From Coccinella septempunctata (Eukaryota > Arthropoda > Insecta > Coleoptera > Coccinellidae), in contig NC_058193.1 in assembly GCF_907165205.1 (NCBI RefSeq), positions 33,617,521 to 33,681,520 of the forward strand: 64,000 bases of DNA, given 5' to 3'. The notes under the pieces were generated by a model. That model searched no databases. It was not told the DNA's origin and saw only the letters and a program-made list of their open reading frames with translations. Within the stretch, counting starts at the first letter, position 1, and every line of letters begins with the position of its first letter. Positions 48,134 to 61,723 of this stretch are shown piece by piece. The translations under genes and the position numbers were made by a program.

Positions 48134-49882
48134 ATCTTGTTGGCATACACTAGTACTCGTTGAAACAATTTCAAGTTCAAGTATTGAATGCAATATTGAT
48201 GCAAAAACATTGGATAAAGTGTTAATCTTATCATCAATAATAATAATAACTGTTCTTTATTGGTCATCGACCGAAGTCCTTCAGCCTTATCATCAATTAT
48301 ATTAAATTGATACATCAAGTGGCTTGGATAATGATGTTCACAATTATATTCAGAGCCTAGATAGGTCAAGTTATATTATTCGCACTCGACTTTGGTTCAT
48401 TTTGATATTTGCGATTTTACCTAGAGGTTCCTCAACTTCTGGACTCATAAGTAAACAGGTAGGATCTCACCTGGCGCATCTTCTTGTCCTCCAATTGGAG
48501 CTTCACAATCTATTTCGGATTCTTCGACCAGTTAACCCTAATAGCCGATCGTGTGCTGATGTTGTAGCTCTTGCTCTTCCACCTAAATGTAAATGCTGCA
48601 CTAGCACTAGTACGATAGCTATTCCACGCTCTACTTACTACAGGTTAGCTGAGTTTAATATTAGCATAAGCAACACAATAATTCTTCAATTAGGACGGCT
48701 TTTAAACGCATGTTAAACTTGTGACAATTGATACCACACAACACTAGATTAGTTGCAATAGCTCATATATTATCACACATGCTTGGAACACAAAAAATAT
48801 CATAGACCTACAAGAAATGAGTTTATTGTGAATTTTTTCAATTAAGTGTCATAAGGACCATATTTTACGCTTGTGTATAATGCGCAAACATACTACTACT
48901 ATGTACAGCAATACTGAAAATTCGATTCAAGTGCAAAGACTAAGTTTTCTCTTAAATATCCAGTACAATTTTTGAGCAGTTTATATCTGAGGAAAGTCTA
49001 GCCTAATTTCATCTGAAATATGCATTCCAAAAAGTCTTTCAGAGTCGTTCTTATATTTCTGGGATGGATTGGTAAATAATTACTTCGTCATAGTTGAATC
49101 ATAGTAACTTTATTATATAACGCGATAAGTTCTCTCTCGAAAATGTTCAATAATAATATACAATAAATACCAAATATGCAAATCTATTGGTCCTAACAAT
49201 CGAAAAATTACATACATCTTCTTTCAGACAATAATAAATAAGTTTCTGATTCAATATACATCGGCCAATTATAAAAAACAACTCAACCCTATTATAACAG
49301 CACTAAACAAATAATGGCTTTGGATAACATCATTTTTCTTGTTACAAAAATACTCGTTGCAACCAGTAATATCAGGTGAAATTTAAGTAACTTCCATACG
49401 AATCGAATACGAAAATAAGAAAACACATTAGAAATAATTTAGGGTAAAATCTTCTTGTTTCTTCGATTCATACTCTCTCCCTTATTCCAATTAACATAAT
49501 TGGATGATAATTTATCACCTACACTCCAGACCCACTGACAACACACTTCAGTCCTCATTATTCAAAATTCATTTAATAATTAAAAAATAAAAGTTTTATA
49601 CAAGTCGTAAACAGAATACAAAAACTATACAGTCAGAATAAAATTCACAACAAAAAAAACGCAATAAGATGGAATTCTCGGGCGTCAATCGCTTGGGATA
49701 AAATCTAATAAAGTTCGAAGTAAAATTTGCGACGTGGGTGTTTGAACACTCTGCGAAGTTGGGGAATGGTTGATTATTAAATGCCGCACTCAATCTCCAG
49801 CAGCGAGACGGAGAGACGCTAAAAATCCTCAACGTATCCAAAAATCACAACTCATCGGAATGCTGACTTAGAACAGTTGGTC
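48134..49882. other. Intergenic spacer
   Basis: Upstream of the zinc-finger gene and downstream of the coiled-coil gene. The plus-strand frame at 48324-48716 (130 codons) has no family signature, no splice context and a low-complexity look, so I do not call it. The portion 49100-49880 is probably 3' UTR of the coiled-coil gene. Confidence 0.45.
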
Positions 49883-52800
49883 TCATAAGGGTCCGCTGGA
49901 GGAACTGGTGCACTCGTCTTCTGAGTTACTCTCGGAGACCAGCGCTTCTCCGGCGAGGTGTTTCGGCCTGGGTAGAGGCTGAAGCCCCGTGTTGTCCCCC
50001 AACACTGAAGGCAGAGCAGGCAGGGTCAAATCCAGAACGTGATCGTCTAAAAAATCCAAATCAGTAACGTCCGCCTTCACGTTTCCAAGGGAACTGTCCA
50101 GCTTCTGGTTGGAATAGTGGTAGGGAGACGGCGAACTGCTGTTGTCCGACAAGTTAAAATCGGAAAAATCGTTGTCTGCGTTTCTCGATGAGACCGAACG
50201 CGATCTGTTCTGATATTCGATGGTTGACGATATCAGGGAACTGGCCGACGAGCTCTGGCTGAGCGGGTTACCCTTGTTCCTCGGCTTCTTGACTCCAGGC
50301 GACTTGGAAGGGGCGTTCCTGTGGTTCAACGAGTTCCTGAAACTCCTCCTGACCAACCTGGTGGCCACCACTTCGGGACTCTCGTCCAAATCCAACACGT
50401 ACGACACAGAGTCGGACTTTTCCACCACGCCCTTGATTCTGGGGGAAAGAGGGGGAGATTCATCGTCTTCTATCGAATTCTTGGGCTTCTTCGGCTTTTT
50501 CCCCGAGTCCGGACCTGTGCTGCTCCTTCCAGTCGGGTAGAAGTTCTTGAAGGACATGTTCAGGCTGGTGTTGGAGCTGTACTTGTCGCTGTTGAAGCTC
50601 GAGGACAGGTACTGCTCACTCCTGTTGCTGATATCGTCGTTCGTTTGTTCCAGGATCTTGGTGATGACCTCTTTGTTGTGCTCCAGTTTGTATTGGAGCT
50701 CCTCGTTGCGCAGGGATATGTTCCTTTTCAGTTTGCTCTCCTCCTGGAGTAGCTGTTCTAGTTTCTTGTTTTCCGTCTGTAGTTCCCTGGAAACAAACAA
50801 AGATTTTTTTACAATGCCCTTCTATTCGTATTGTTTGGAAGGTCCTATGGCAGAACCACAAGTAGGAAGGATTACTTTAGACAGAGGGCATTGAGGAAGA
50901 CAATACAAGACCCTGACTAAAGCACTAGTTGTGCTACAAATTGGTTGTCTCAAAGTGCCAATTTATTTTTGTGGTTTCAGAGAAGTTAGACATCAGCCCA
51001 TAACATTCAGTTCATATCACTTTGAATTTTATACAAAAACCTTATTTTTACTGTGCTATTTATGTTAAATTATGTGTTAACTAAACAGCATCGAATGCTT
51101 TTGGAAGTTCATTGTAAGAATGCTTCATCTAATATACACTGTGCAAAAAAATTAACGCACATTATGGAAATCTCAAATTTATTCTACAACTGAAGGTGTT
51201 CTCAATGATAATTATTTTTATCAGAATTATGCATGCATATGTTATCCACTTTCAACGGTTTTCTTCAATACAGATGTTTTTTCCCAGCAGGAATAAAGAA
51301 AAGATGATATCATCAGATTTTGAATATATTGGCTCCAGTCTAAAATCAGTTATTCTCGATCAATTCTAGTGAACAATAGTATTTCTTTCGTTTGATTTTC
51401 TACACTCGATCGCTATGCAGCGCGAAACACGCAATTTGACCCAAGAGGAATGTGCCCAAGCTGTAGTTTTGCGAGAAGAATGGTGGACATACACAAGAAT
51501 TGCAGAAAGGTTTGGAGTTACCAATACAAGTGTGTCCAGAATGTTGCAGCGATTCAGGGAGACAGGTATGAATGTCCGAAGACCAGGAAAGGGTAGACCA
51601 AGGGTAACAACTGCCATTCAAGAACGTTACTTGAGAGTTTCTTTGTTGAGACAACGGTTGAGCAAACTCATGAGGAGCAAATTAGCACTCAGACAATAAG
51701 AAATCGCCTCAGAGAATATGATCCAAGGCCTCGTGTCGCGGCAAGAGGCCCAGCTCTTACCCCAGCCCATCGAAGGGCGTGTTTGGATTTTGCGAGAGAG
51801 CATATCCATTGGGAAGAGGCCGATTGGGAAAGAGTTCTCTTCACAGATTTGTCTAGATTCTGCCTCTACCATTGTGATCGACGTTCCCTTGTATACAGAC
51901 GTCCACATGAAAGATATGCTCAGTGCAATTTCCTGAATACTACTAGTTTCGGGGTAGGATCGATTATGATATGGGGTGGAATATCTTTGACTGCTCGCAT
52001 AGACCTAGTGGTCGTTGATAATGGAGCTATGAATGCTGATAAGTATATAAGGAACATTCTTGAGGAGCATGTAGTGCCATTTGCCCCATACATTGGTGAC
52101 AATTTCATTTTTATGGACGATAATGCCAGACCCCATCGTGCGCGCATCGTTCAGGAGTACCTTGAAGAGGTTGAAGTCTCTCGAATGGAATGGCCAGCAA
52201 TAAGTCCAGATCTCAATCCGATTGAGCAGGTTTGGGACAACCTCAATAGAAGGCTGAGAAGTTCAGAAAATCATCCAGCTACGCTTAATGACTTAGGAAT
52301 CCAACTCGGAGAAATCTGGGAAGGATTAGATCAGAACATTTTAAGATCACTCATTTTGAGTATGAACCGTCGCTGCCGAGCTGTAATTAACGCAAGGGGT
52401 GGAAATACCAAGTATTAAATCACTTATCAGCATTTCAGTATTTTGAAAATTGTTCATTTCTCTTCTTTCACATAGGATTCGGTGAAATCTTGAATTTTTC
52501 TTCCATTTAATGTGTCTTGTTTCGTTCAAAACCTTCCCGAGAGAACATAAAAAATAAGTTATAAAGTCAATGTAGAGTTAACTTTCATTAAAATTGAGAT
52601 TTTCACAATGTGCGTTAATTTTTTTGCGCAGTGTATCATGTAGGTCGCTTAAATACTAATAATAGAGATACTTACATCTCAATGTCGTTTTTTCTCTGCA
52701 GCTGCAATTGTAGATCTTCACATCTGGCTTGAAGTAAAGAGGCTTTCTCCTCACAACCAGCCAGAAGTTCAGCTTTCTGATTGGCCTCAGCCAGGGATTT

Positions 52801-54534
52801 TCTCAGGTCCGATACCTCACTTTGCTTGAGTTCCAGTACAACTCTCAATGACTCCACCTCCTAAAAACAAAACAACCTTGTCGAATTGCAATTTCGCTAT
52901 TTTCATGAAATCGTGATGAGTTTCAAACTCCTTGGAGGCCACAGCCAAACAGATCCAACATACCTGCACTCCAATGCCCTTGCCTTCTCCATAACTAATC
53001 AATCTCTTGTTCTCCTCGACTAGCCTGGCTCGTTCCTCCTCCAATTTGCTGACATCCTCCTTGCAAGCAGCCAACTCCTGCTTGAACTTGGTGTGTTCCT
53101 TGGTTATCTGACTTATCTGCTCGTGCAGTAACTTCTCTTTGGCAACGTAATCTCTCTCCAGTTTCGAGCATTTTTCTTGCTCCCGCTTTATCTCCACATC
53201 CTTCTCGTCCATATCCTCCCTGATGGCCTCGTTTTCCTCCCGCAGGATGTCCAAGGCCTCCTCGTGGGTCTTATGGAGTTTCTCGTATTCCTTCTTGAAG
53301 GCGTGGAGTTTTTCCTCGTAGTACCGGCGCAGCTCCGCCTTGGATCGTTCATATTGATTGGTTAATTTCTCTTCGTTCTCGCTATTCTGATTTGCAACTG
53401 TAAAAAAAGGGAATTTTTCGTTCAGGATTCACGTAATTAGAAAGGAAAATTGGGAAAGCTCAGGAGAGTGGATCTAACAGAAACTGACGAGTACAGCCCT
53501 TGATGTTGTCTACGCCCCTAATGCAGGGCATAAAAGATCTTAAGATGGCCTTTAAAATCTAGAATCTCTAGACCACTACATAATCAATTCGATTGTTCAT
53601 ACTGGTACAAAGTGAACATTCTTTAACGTATCATCAGAAGTGAAAAGGATGAGAAAAGCAGAATGGAATTATGATAAAAAAAAGGCTGAAAACAAAGATT
53701 ATTCACGTTTAACGTGCACCAAAATGCAAAAACCAGAAACTTCAACTAATTGGCTTTTTTTCAGAAAATATTCACCCAAGGAAATCCAATTTAGTTATCA
53801 TCATCAGTATACTCTCAAAACTACTGGCTTTATCAAGAATCCTTCAGATAGCTACTAAAAATTTGAAATGTTTTGGTACTCACTTTGGGATAATTGAATT
53901 TGGTGAGAGTTCACCAACTGCGCTATTTCCTCCTGCCATTTATTCCTCTCCTCTTCTAATAAGATCGCATTTTTCTGCCTTTCTTGAAATAGTTGTTCCT
54001 CTATCCTCTTGATTTTCGATTTTAGATTAGGAACTTCGAAGGCTTGTACCTGAGAAGGAGAAAAATGCAAATTTTTTACTTTGAAGTTGAAGAAAAGGCA
54101 GATTTGAGTGACAGAAGTTTGTTGACCTCTCAAGCAGAAGATGAAAACGAAAATATTTGAGAAATAAGCTTTTTGATCGGAGAAGGTACCAGTTGAAAGT
54201 TAACTTACGTTAAAAACTAAATGCTGTACTAAAATAGCTAAGGCCTCTACTGTCTTGGGAGCTGGCTTGTTGACCACCCTTGACAAGGTTGGGGATCTTA
54301 TCACAGGGGATGCTCTGGCTCCCTTCACGGTATTCCTACCATTTTCTGGAAAGAAAAAACACGTTTTCAGACTGAATAGCATTTCTTTAACATGTGACCA
54401 CCTAAATTATATATCAAGCCATCAGCTAACTTGATCAAGTCTTTCTCTTCGTTCTCATATAATGCTATATTATCGGCGTTTCTAGTGGGAATCAATTTTC
54501 TTCCGAGTAATTCGAAATAGTCGTAGAGATTCAT
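49883..54534 (-). CDS. MTUS1/ATIP-like coiled-coil microtubule-associated protein, 652 aa, 6 exons
   Basis: Vertebrate MTUS1/MTUS2 (ATIP) bind microtubules or growing plus ends through long coiled coils. Exons are 54534-54402, 54345-54209, 54049-53884, 53397-52964, 52860-52676 and 50786-49883, in phase. Order: a short N-terminal segment (MNLYDYFELLGRKLIP), a Ser/Pro/basic stretch, then EALAILVQHLVF (about 76-88), which matches the conserved MTUS entry motif. A coiled coil runs from about 95 to 400. It includes KLTNQYERSKAELRRYYEEK, EVESLRVVLELKQSEVSDL, QARCEDLQLQL and EESKLKRNISLRNEELQYKL, the last close to the MTUS C-terminal signature. A 250-residue Ser/Pro-rich, probably disordered tail follows (SPPLSPRIKG, SSSASSLISS, LPALPSVLGDN). 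The last intron (1.9 kb) hosts a Tc1 element. Further 5' exons are possible. Confidence 0.8.
51137..52633 (+). mobile_element. Tc1 (DD34E) transposon, copy 2: complete ends, broken transposase
   Basis: Full-length 1,497-bp element inserted at TA (51135-51136 and 52634-52635) in the last intron of the MTUS-like gene, opposite to the gene's direction. Terminal repeats of about 40 bp read CACTGTGCAAAAAAATTAAC on the left and, as complement, CACTGCGCAAAAAAATTAAC on the right. Its right end is only about 40 bp from the splice donor at 52675. Good ends and target duplication suggest a fairly recent insertion. Confidence 0.95.
51415..52418 (+). pseudogene. Tc1 transposase, frameshifted by a 31-bp deletion
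   Basis: Starts MQRETRNLTQEECAQ and follows copy 1 closely until about 51656. There, 31 bases corresponding to the GFATARLLQIQ region of copy 1 are missing, shifting the frame to a stop at 51699. The second half (frame from 51783) is open to the natural stop after GGNTKY at 52418. It retains D in FTDLSRF (the following Glu of copy 1 is Leu), D in MDDNARPH and E in LNPIEQVWD, with DD34E spacing. It cannot make a whole transposase but could be moved in trans. Confidence 0.92.
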
Positions 54535-57500
54535 GTCAGCTGAATATCATGATGACAATTATCGATTTCACAGAATCTTTATTGAATTCCGGCAACATGC
54601 GAAATTAATAGATATTTGAGGAATTCGTACCTTAGAGATGTTTCTTGTAATCAAATTTTTATGCGAATTAGACGTGAAACATGTTGCAACAGTTTGACCA
54701 TTAGCAGTCGTGAGAATAGGAGATTTCTATACAAGTCTTCGAAGAAAATTGAATTCAAAAACGTATTTCTTTAAATTGATCTAAAATTTACAACCCAGTT
54801 TCAAAACGATTCAGAAAATAGTCCTCAAAAACATCCTGAAGATTAAGTTTTATGCTAAACACTGCTCTTCTTCAACACAGATCAACCTTACTTACTCATT
54901 ATGAGGAACAGATTCCAGGAGCCATATGTTGAATTCTTGAGCATTCTGAATTATAGCGGGGTTCATAATTGGTTTTGGTTCAACGGATTTGTAACCGACA
55001 CATTCTCAAATCAACCTCATAATTTCTCATTTCCTTTTTAAGAAATTGGTTTATTTGAGGTAATTTCCGTAAAATTGTTTTGTTTGATTAGTTCGAATGC
55101 ATGCAGGGCCTTATAGACTAGAAAAAAAGTTGCGATATTGAGAGGTTTTATATCCAATTGAATCAGGAAGAAAAGCAATACAATTAGACGTATGCCAAAT
55201 TGAAGGGCGGATAAACAAATTGAGAAGATTAAAAATTATGGAAAGAATTAGATTTCCAGCTCATTAAGCTTTCAAATCGATCATTGGCAATACTGCCAAT
55301 CAAGCGGTTAGTTAAACATGTTCCACGTCAAATTGAGCATTTATGACGTGGCGTCAATTATGAATATTACGGTCATCAATTTTAGCAATCGACATTTTAG
55401 AGCGATTTTCACACCCATCATCTAATTTATTAATGGAAAACCTGTTGAGGTTCCATTAGACTATTAGAGTAATTATATATGTGGCTCCACAGATATCACG
55501 TCTGCGAAGAATCAACGGGATATATTCCTGCAATGAACTCTTCATGAAAACAGAAATGAAGCAATTTGATGATACGTTTCGCAAAAAGCATCCTCCATGA
55601 TGTGCGCACAAACTCTTCATGAGATCATATTCTTATCAGCCATTCATATCATCAGAATGAATATAAAATGATCGTTTTCGAAGAAAGAGCGAAGTGAAAA
55701 TGGATAAGTAAACCATGAAATCTAAAAGTTTTTTAAACCAATAAAATTTTGTGCATCAGCTGTTGGCACAACTCTGTGACTTCAAATAATCCTACAGCCC
55801 AAGGTTCTGAGATTTGAGATAGTACTGGCAAGTTTCGCCATCCTGTAGAAACCTATTGTAAAAAAAATTCTTCCAAATTTGCACTTCTAGTAATTTCATT
55901 ACCAGTTGGATGAGTTCTGCTTTCTCAAGAATGAAGTGGACTTCAGTATATCTATCATATGCTAAGAGAACCTCATTACGACAGCCAAAATACCACGCAA
56001 TTCAAATCTTGCCTTCTTATGAAAACAACCATTTCAATAAAAGTGTGGATTTGGCATAAAATGTTTCGAAAATCGTAAAAACGAATCACAACATTTTCGA
56101 CCTACTTCGTCTTATGTAATATATCCAGCAAATGCAGTAAATTATTTTTAGACGTAATACAAGCCAAGTTCACAGGTACTTCCCATATTCGTTTCTGTCC
56201 AAGGCATACTAATTATATCGTCATGTTTGTGTTTATTGTTACAAAAAAAATGGGTGAGACAATTTGTCTCTTCCCATTCATCAGTTGGTCCATACAAGTA
56301 GCTGTTTTCGAGTTCTCTTTTAACTGTTCCAGTTTACCTTCACCCACCTGAAGATGCTATTGTGTAGCGAAACACGTGTCGTGGTTTGAAAACTCATTTT
56401 GTGCAAATCGTATATGTAATCTGTTCTAGAGGGTGAAATTTTGCTCCTAGAACTCGTTTGTAGGAGGATTAGCACATGAGCAAATCTGTTAATATAATGA
56501 AACAATAAAACCGACAATGCCCACAAAAGATAGGTATAATAATGCTGTCAATTTCATATTTATTGTCTGCAGATCCCAATCTCATTCGAATCGTGCATTA
56601 AATAATTTATATCCTTTTGTTACAATCATCTACATGTGAGGTCTCTACTGCATCAATCCCTTCCAACAATTTTTGACGCGATGTAAAAGCAAATCCACTC
56701 AATTTTAGTCCTTGCTCGTGAAGGTGAAGAACATACAGGAGAAAGGCAGAGAGCATGGGAATTCATTCTGTATTTCACGAGTTCGAGATTTTTGTACGTT
56801 TAGTCCTTGAATACCCATTAAGTACCTTGAGAATAATGGCTGCATCACGCTGGTTGTGAGAATGGTGGATATTCCATTCAGACTTGATGCCGATTCAGAT
56901 ATGCTTCGTTTCCAGGTGAAGAGACTACCTATTGTTTCAGCAATTCGTGAGAAAATTTCATTGTTTGTAGGTTTTTCAATGTCACAGAAGAAATGGAGTT
57001 TTTTTCTTGCATTTTCACGCATGGGTTCATAACTGCCGAAGATTCTTCGTTGAAGTATTTCTTCTCACTCTCAATGCACCCCAGAATATATAAAAGGGAA
57101 AATAATCGCCAAACTAAAGGGGTTTTTGGGGGTATATTATGCGCTCATATAAAGTTTTTTTTCATATTTTGACTTCTAGAATCACGCCCTTGTATATATC
57201 CAGGTTAAATCTAGACAAATCAAAGAATTCTTGTTTCTGTAAATATCATAAGAAAAGTGTGAGAAATCTTTTTCCCTGAATTCATCGAAACTTTCAAGTT
57301 ATTTTGGGGATTTATTTTTTATGGTATGGCCTCATTTAAACTCCTAAAGAAAACAAAAATTCGCATTTAGCACAATCGCGCGTTTTCTACTGATGTTTGA
57401 AGAAAAATATCAGAAACCGAAAATAGCTCCCCAGAAAGCTCAGGCAAAATAAATACTGGAAATAAAGTTGACAGTTATTCCCTTTGACTTGTCACTTTCT

Positions 57501-60500
57501 TTTCATATCCGGCAGGAAGTCGTTTCCCGTTGCTTCATCCAATCATCCGGTTGGGATTCCCTGTCAAAAATTATAACATCTGGAGACAACTTCACTCAGT
57601 ACGATGAGCGACTAATGGCTGACCTAATTGAGGTTATGTTGTTTTGACCGATATTGCCAGGAATGGCAAAGTGTCTGCCTCATAACCTGAGATCTCTCTC
57701 GTATGGTCCTCTTTTCTTTCAAATCCGATTTTAGATAATACCTGGCAACGCTGAATTTTTCATGTTTATATGGTGAGAAATGAAAAATCTGTTTAGACGG
57801 AATATAGAGGCATATTATTAGATAAAAAAGATGAATAGAAACACAAATGGATGGTGGAAATTGCAAAATAGTGCAGCTTCCTTTATCTCAGACTAATCTC
57901 TTCAGCAGATGCGTTTGCAACATCCGTATCCGTAGTAGAGACCGTGAAATCCGATTACACACAAGATTGTAACGGTGAGATGAATATGCAAATAATCTTG
58001 TTTCATCTCGAGAAGCTGCTGAGAGACCGCATTTGCATATTGGAAAGAAGGAGTTAATCTGAGATTGTAAGCAATAGCTGTAATTGTGGGTAAAAAAGAG
58101 AAATGGTGAAATTCGTGAAATTACGGACTGTGTTTAGCTCAAATTTTGAATGGGTACTTCCTAGAATCCTGGGGTTATTATCAGCAGGAAAAACTACATC
58201 GAATGTTGAAGAGTTTGCACCAAGAAATTAGCGGAAATTTAAAACAGTTTCAGTAAACTGAAGAATATTTTCTAGTAGGTACGTAATAAATTGTACCAGA
58301 TTTCACATATATCATAAGAGTGCAATACATCACTTTTGTGAAGATAGATTCAAGGAAAAATGTCCCATAGCACAGACTCACAAACCTTTATAACAAAGCT
58401 ATAGGAAGTAAAAGTTTCAGCTTGATAACTTCTGAAGTTTCGGCGATATTCGGATCAAACTTGAAGAATAAAAAGGCCATACTACATATTTATCTCTTAC
58501 AGCACGCTCATCGAAACATCTTAGTGATTTTCAACCAGCAAAGTAAACATATCTATAATCTTATTGATCTAGTGAGTTCAGACTGCTGAATTATGATGTC
58601 ATTTTACGTATAACAGTCAAATCGTTAATTTTGATTATAGCCAAGTTATAAATAGGTTTCCCAAATTTACAGTTTCCGACAAATTATTCTGTCTATTATA
58701 AATCTTCAAGGTTATGAAATGGACATTGATCGTTTCTCCATTCAAGATTGGAAAAATGCCAATTTCTTACAGATCTACCCAAACTTCCAGGAAATCACAA
58801 TTTCTTGAATAAGGTATTATTTCATGGTGCATTTACAGCTGATTGGAGTTGAAACTCTTTACCAGCTCAACTGGCTGTTGGTGGAAAATTGAATTTATTG
58901 TTTTCTTCGATCGAATACTAGGCTTACTCTCCATTACACTTGGAATACGGTCGACTGGAGAAAATTTTATATACGTGTCACAATAAACGTCAACAGAAAC
59001 AACAATATAAAATCTTGACACGTCAATAAACAAGCCAGTAAAGGGGTACCCCATTGCAATAAATTTCTACCTAGTTCTTTGTTTCGTTGATGCGTTTGTT
59101 GAGCTATAAGTTCCAGTGGAAATAGGACGCATCCTATATTTCCTTGACGCTCATAACTGGGTTGAAACATTTCAATTCGAGCTTTATATTTAGCTCACTC
59201 AATTCCTGTTTACGATGTATGAAACTTTGGATCCCTGTTTAGATCCTGGAGAATTGGCGCAAACAATTTTATAATATCGAAAGGGATTGGTTTGTCTTCG
59301 AAAAAAATCTAAACTGAAGGTTTTTCAGTCTTTAACCAACTGTTGGTTATTCAGAACCATGCCTCAACACAATAAATTTCTGAAGGGCTATTTGGAACCA
59401 AAAATTTATGCCACTTTTTGATGAACCAAAGTATAGATATCAAGATAACTCCTTGTACATATATATTTCAACATAATTTATCCAACGTATCAATTTGAAC
59501 GTTAGCTGAGATGAAATATCAGAGGCTTTTTTATTCTCACTTAAGACAATACCTCAGTCCATTCCTTAAGAACAGAAATTGAATATTTATCGTCATACGT
59601 TTCCAAAATTTCATAGCGACACTCTACGAAAGCGAATTTCACTGATCACAAGTTTCAAAATACTGATGTCATCCATACCAAAATGTTATTAACGTTTTTC
59701 TATCGAATAAAACAACGAAATAATCTTCAAATAACCACTGGAACTGCACGGATGATTTTCTGGTTGACTCATTCTGTGGTGGGCAGCACATCAATATCAC
59801 TGGAGTGTAGACGGATTTTTTGGAATTTTCGGGCAATACACTTTGAAAAACCCAGAATGATATATACGCTTCAGTTTGCTTCAAATATTTTAATTGAATC
59901 TGGTCGGTCCATCCATGAAAATATACACAATGCAAAAGAACCATCATGACTCAGGGCATTTACCAAATTATAGATTTATTTCCGAGGAATCCTTTCATTC
60001 ACACTCTACAGAGTGTCCGAAATTAATGCAAAAGAAATGGGCATATATTCTCGAGCTGTATACCTTCGCCAAATTCTCCACTTCTATTTTTCCCAATATG
60101 AACTAGCTTTTGATCTAATATGTCTTATGTTTACAAACAACGTTTCCTTTGAGAATGTAACCTCACAAAATGACACCATGTTGAGGAAGCAGAAGAAAAA
60201 AGGGGCAAACAGAATTCCTTTTTTTTTCTGATGACAGTAGGTAATTTGTTGGTTTTTCTGCTATATTAACTGAAGATATATTCTCTTATCCGTTTTCAAA
60301 GCCTAACAATTATAAATTCCACACTCGGTCATGAAAAGCAAAGGAAATAGAATCCAAATTCTATCTCGCTCACCTGAGGATTTATCCAACATCATATCCT
60401 TTGGGAGAGGCATCTAGATCCTTCATTCCATAAGAGCTTATCTGTACCATTATCATTTAGACGTAGGATCACAACAAACTCTCTAACAAAACGCTTATTT

Positions 60501-60879
60501 CCTACATCCGAACACTTTCTCAGTAAGTAAGGTCTTTGTGGAAATATCCCAGCATAATAGCTGGGTACAAACCACATCACATCTTATTAAGCATGGTCCA
60601 GTTGCACTTCCACTATGTTAAGAAATTGTAGGTTCTCTCATTCAAGTAGTTAACGTTTTTATTCTGGCAGACGGGATTTATACAAGAAAATAGTATTTTG
60701 AGTAACTCTCAATGAATATACCTCCATTTTTTCAGAACATGATCTGTGCTCGGTTTCAAAAGTATGCAGACTTTAACTGTGTTGTACTATCGGTGAATCT
60801 TGAGTAGGAGATAGAAGTTTTTTATGGAATGCTGTTTTTCCAAGGTAGATAATTTATATTTGTGTTTAAAAAAGTTTTT
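54535..60879. other. 6.3-kb gene-poor stretch
   Basis: Upstream of the MTUS-like gene, so its promoter and any 5' exons would lie in the first part. Open frames at 56320-56526, 56705-57022, 57624-57866, 58833-59170, 59669-59949 and 59894-60231 overlap on both strands and show no family signature. No transposon end was recognised. Confidence 0.4.
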
Positions 60880-61105
60880 GCCGTAGTTTTTATTGGATAA
60901 GTGTGGCACTATAACTGGAAAGGGGATAGGACAAGGTCCCACAAATCGTATACTGCCATGGAAACAGTTCCTGATTTAAGATTTTTCCTCCCACGAAGAG
61001 TTGTAGAGTTGAGCAAGGTTAAAAATTCTTCTGGAAAGGCTCTTGGTAATAAATGTTTGCAATTAAGAGGAGAGTATGTTGAAAAATAAAATATTTCGAC
61101 CATAA
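60880..61105 (+). mobile_element. Ancient mariner 3' remnant of a different lineage
   Basis: A frame at 60901-61089 ends in NKCLQLRGEYVEK, the C-terminal signature shared with the DD34D mariners here (IQLRGEYVE), followed by AATAAAATATTT. Upstream residues are not alignable, so this is a heavily decayed relative rather than another copy of the younger family. Confidence 0.5.
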
Positions 61106-61382
61106 GACTTCAATTTTCGATGAATTTCCATACTGAACTGATCGAACGAAGTTACCAAGCAATACTGATATTTCTATATTGATTTATGGAAATGGATTCT
61201 GTCACTTTTTCCTCATTTTATTCAACGCACTCGATTTCACCGTCAGAAATCATTTCACTTTCTTCGAAAACTGGAAACTGACGAATTTATCTACCGAACG
61301 AGATTTCAGAGCTGGTCGATCCTTAAACTTCACCCAATTAAACTGAACGCTCGAGTTATTCTAGACCGAACATTAGAGAGAG

Positions 61383-61691
61383 TTGGGAAAAATTTTGGCG
61401 AAAAACTTTTTCACACAGGACCTGGCGACTGAAGCTGATCTGGGTGTTCTATCCACTGAGGAACTTGCGTCATTGTTCCTGCGTAGACTAGGAGTTTACT
61501 GTGTACCGTTGCCAATAATTAATGATGAATTCGTAGCATCTGATACAGCTATAACGATGTTACCATTTGTGACATGCATTCGCATTAGCTATTTCCTTCC
61601 ACCGGAATTGCGATGCGTAGTAATTAATAAGCTGTATAAATTATGCTGGAAGTTCAGAATTGACATTTTAAAAAGGTCAGTTACAGAATAA
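61383..61691 (+). other. Unidentified 102-codon open frame
   Basis: The frame has balanced composition (LATEADLGVLSTEELASLFL, RRLGVYCVPLP, LPPELRCVVINKLYKL) and looks less random than its neighbours. I recognise no family. It abuts mariner F and might be an exon, a fragment of a decayed transposon gene, or chance. No clear splice sites were identified. Confidence 0.25.
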
Positions 61692-61723
61692 AATACGCAC
61701 AAAACCGAAAATAATACACTTTG

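Noticed and set aside
48324..48716. 130-codon plus-strand frame upstream of the zinc-finger gene
   Set aside because: Low-complexity composition, no family match from memory, and it sits in the expected promoter of a divergent gene.
50220..50894. Plus-strand frames of 106-143 codons
   Set aside because: Antisense shadows of the Ser/Pro-rich last exon of the MTUS-like gene, which has in-phase splicing and family similarity.
59669..60231. Mutually overlapping frames on both strands
   Set aside because: No family signature and AT-rich composition; consistent with chance.
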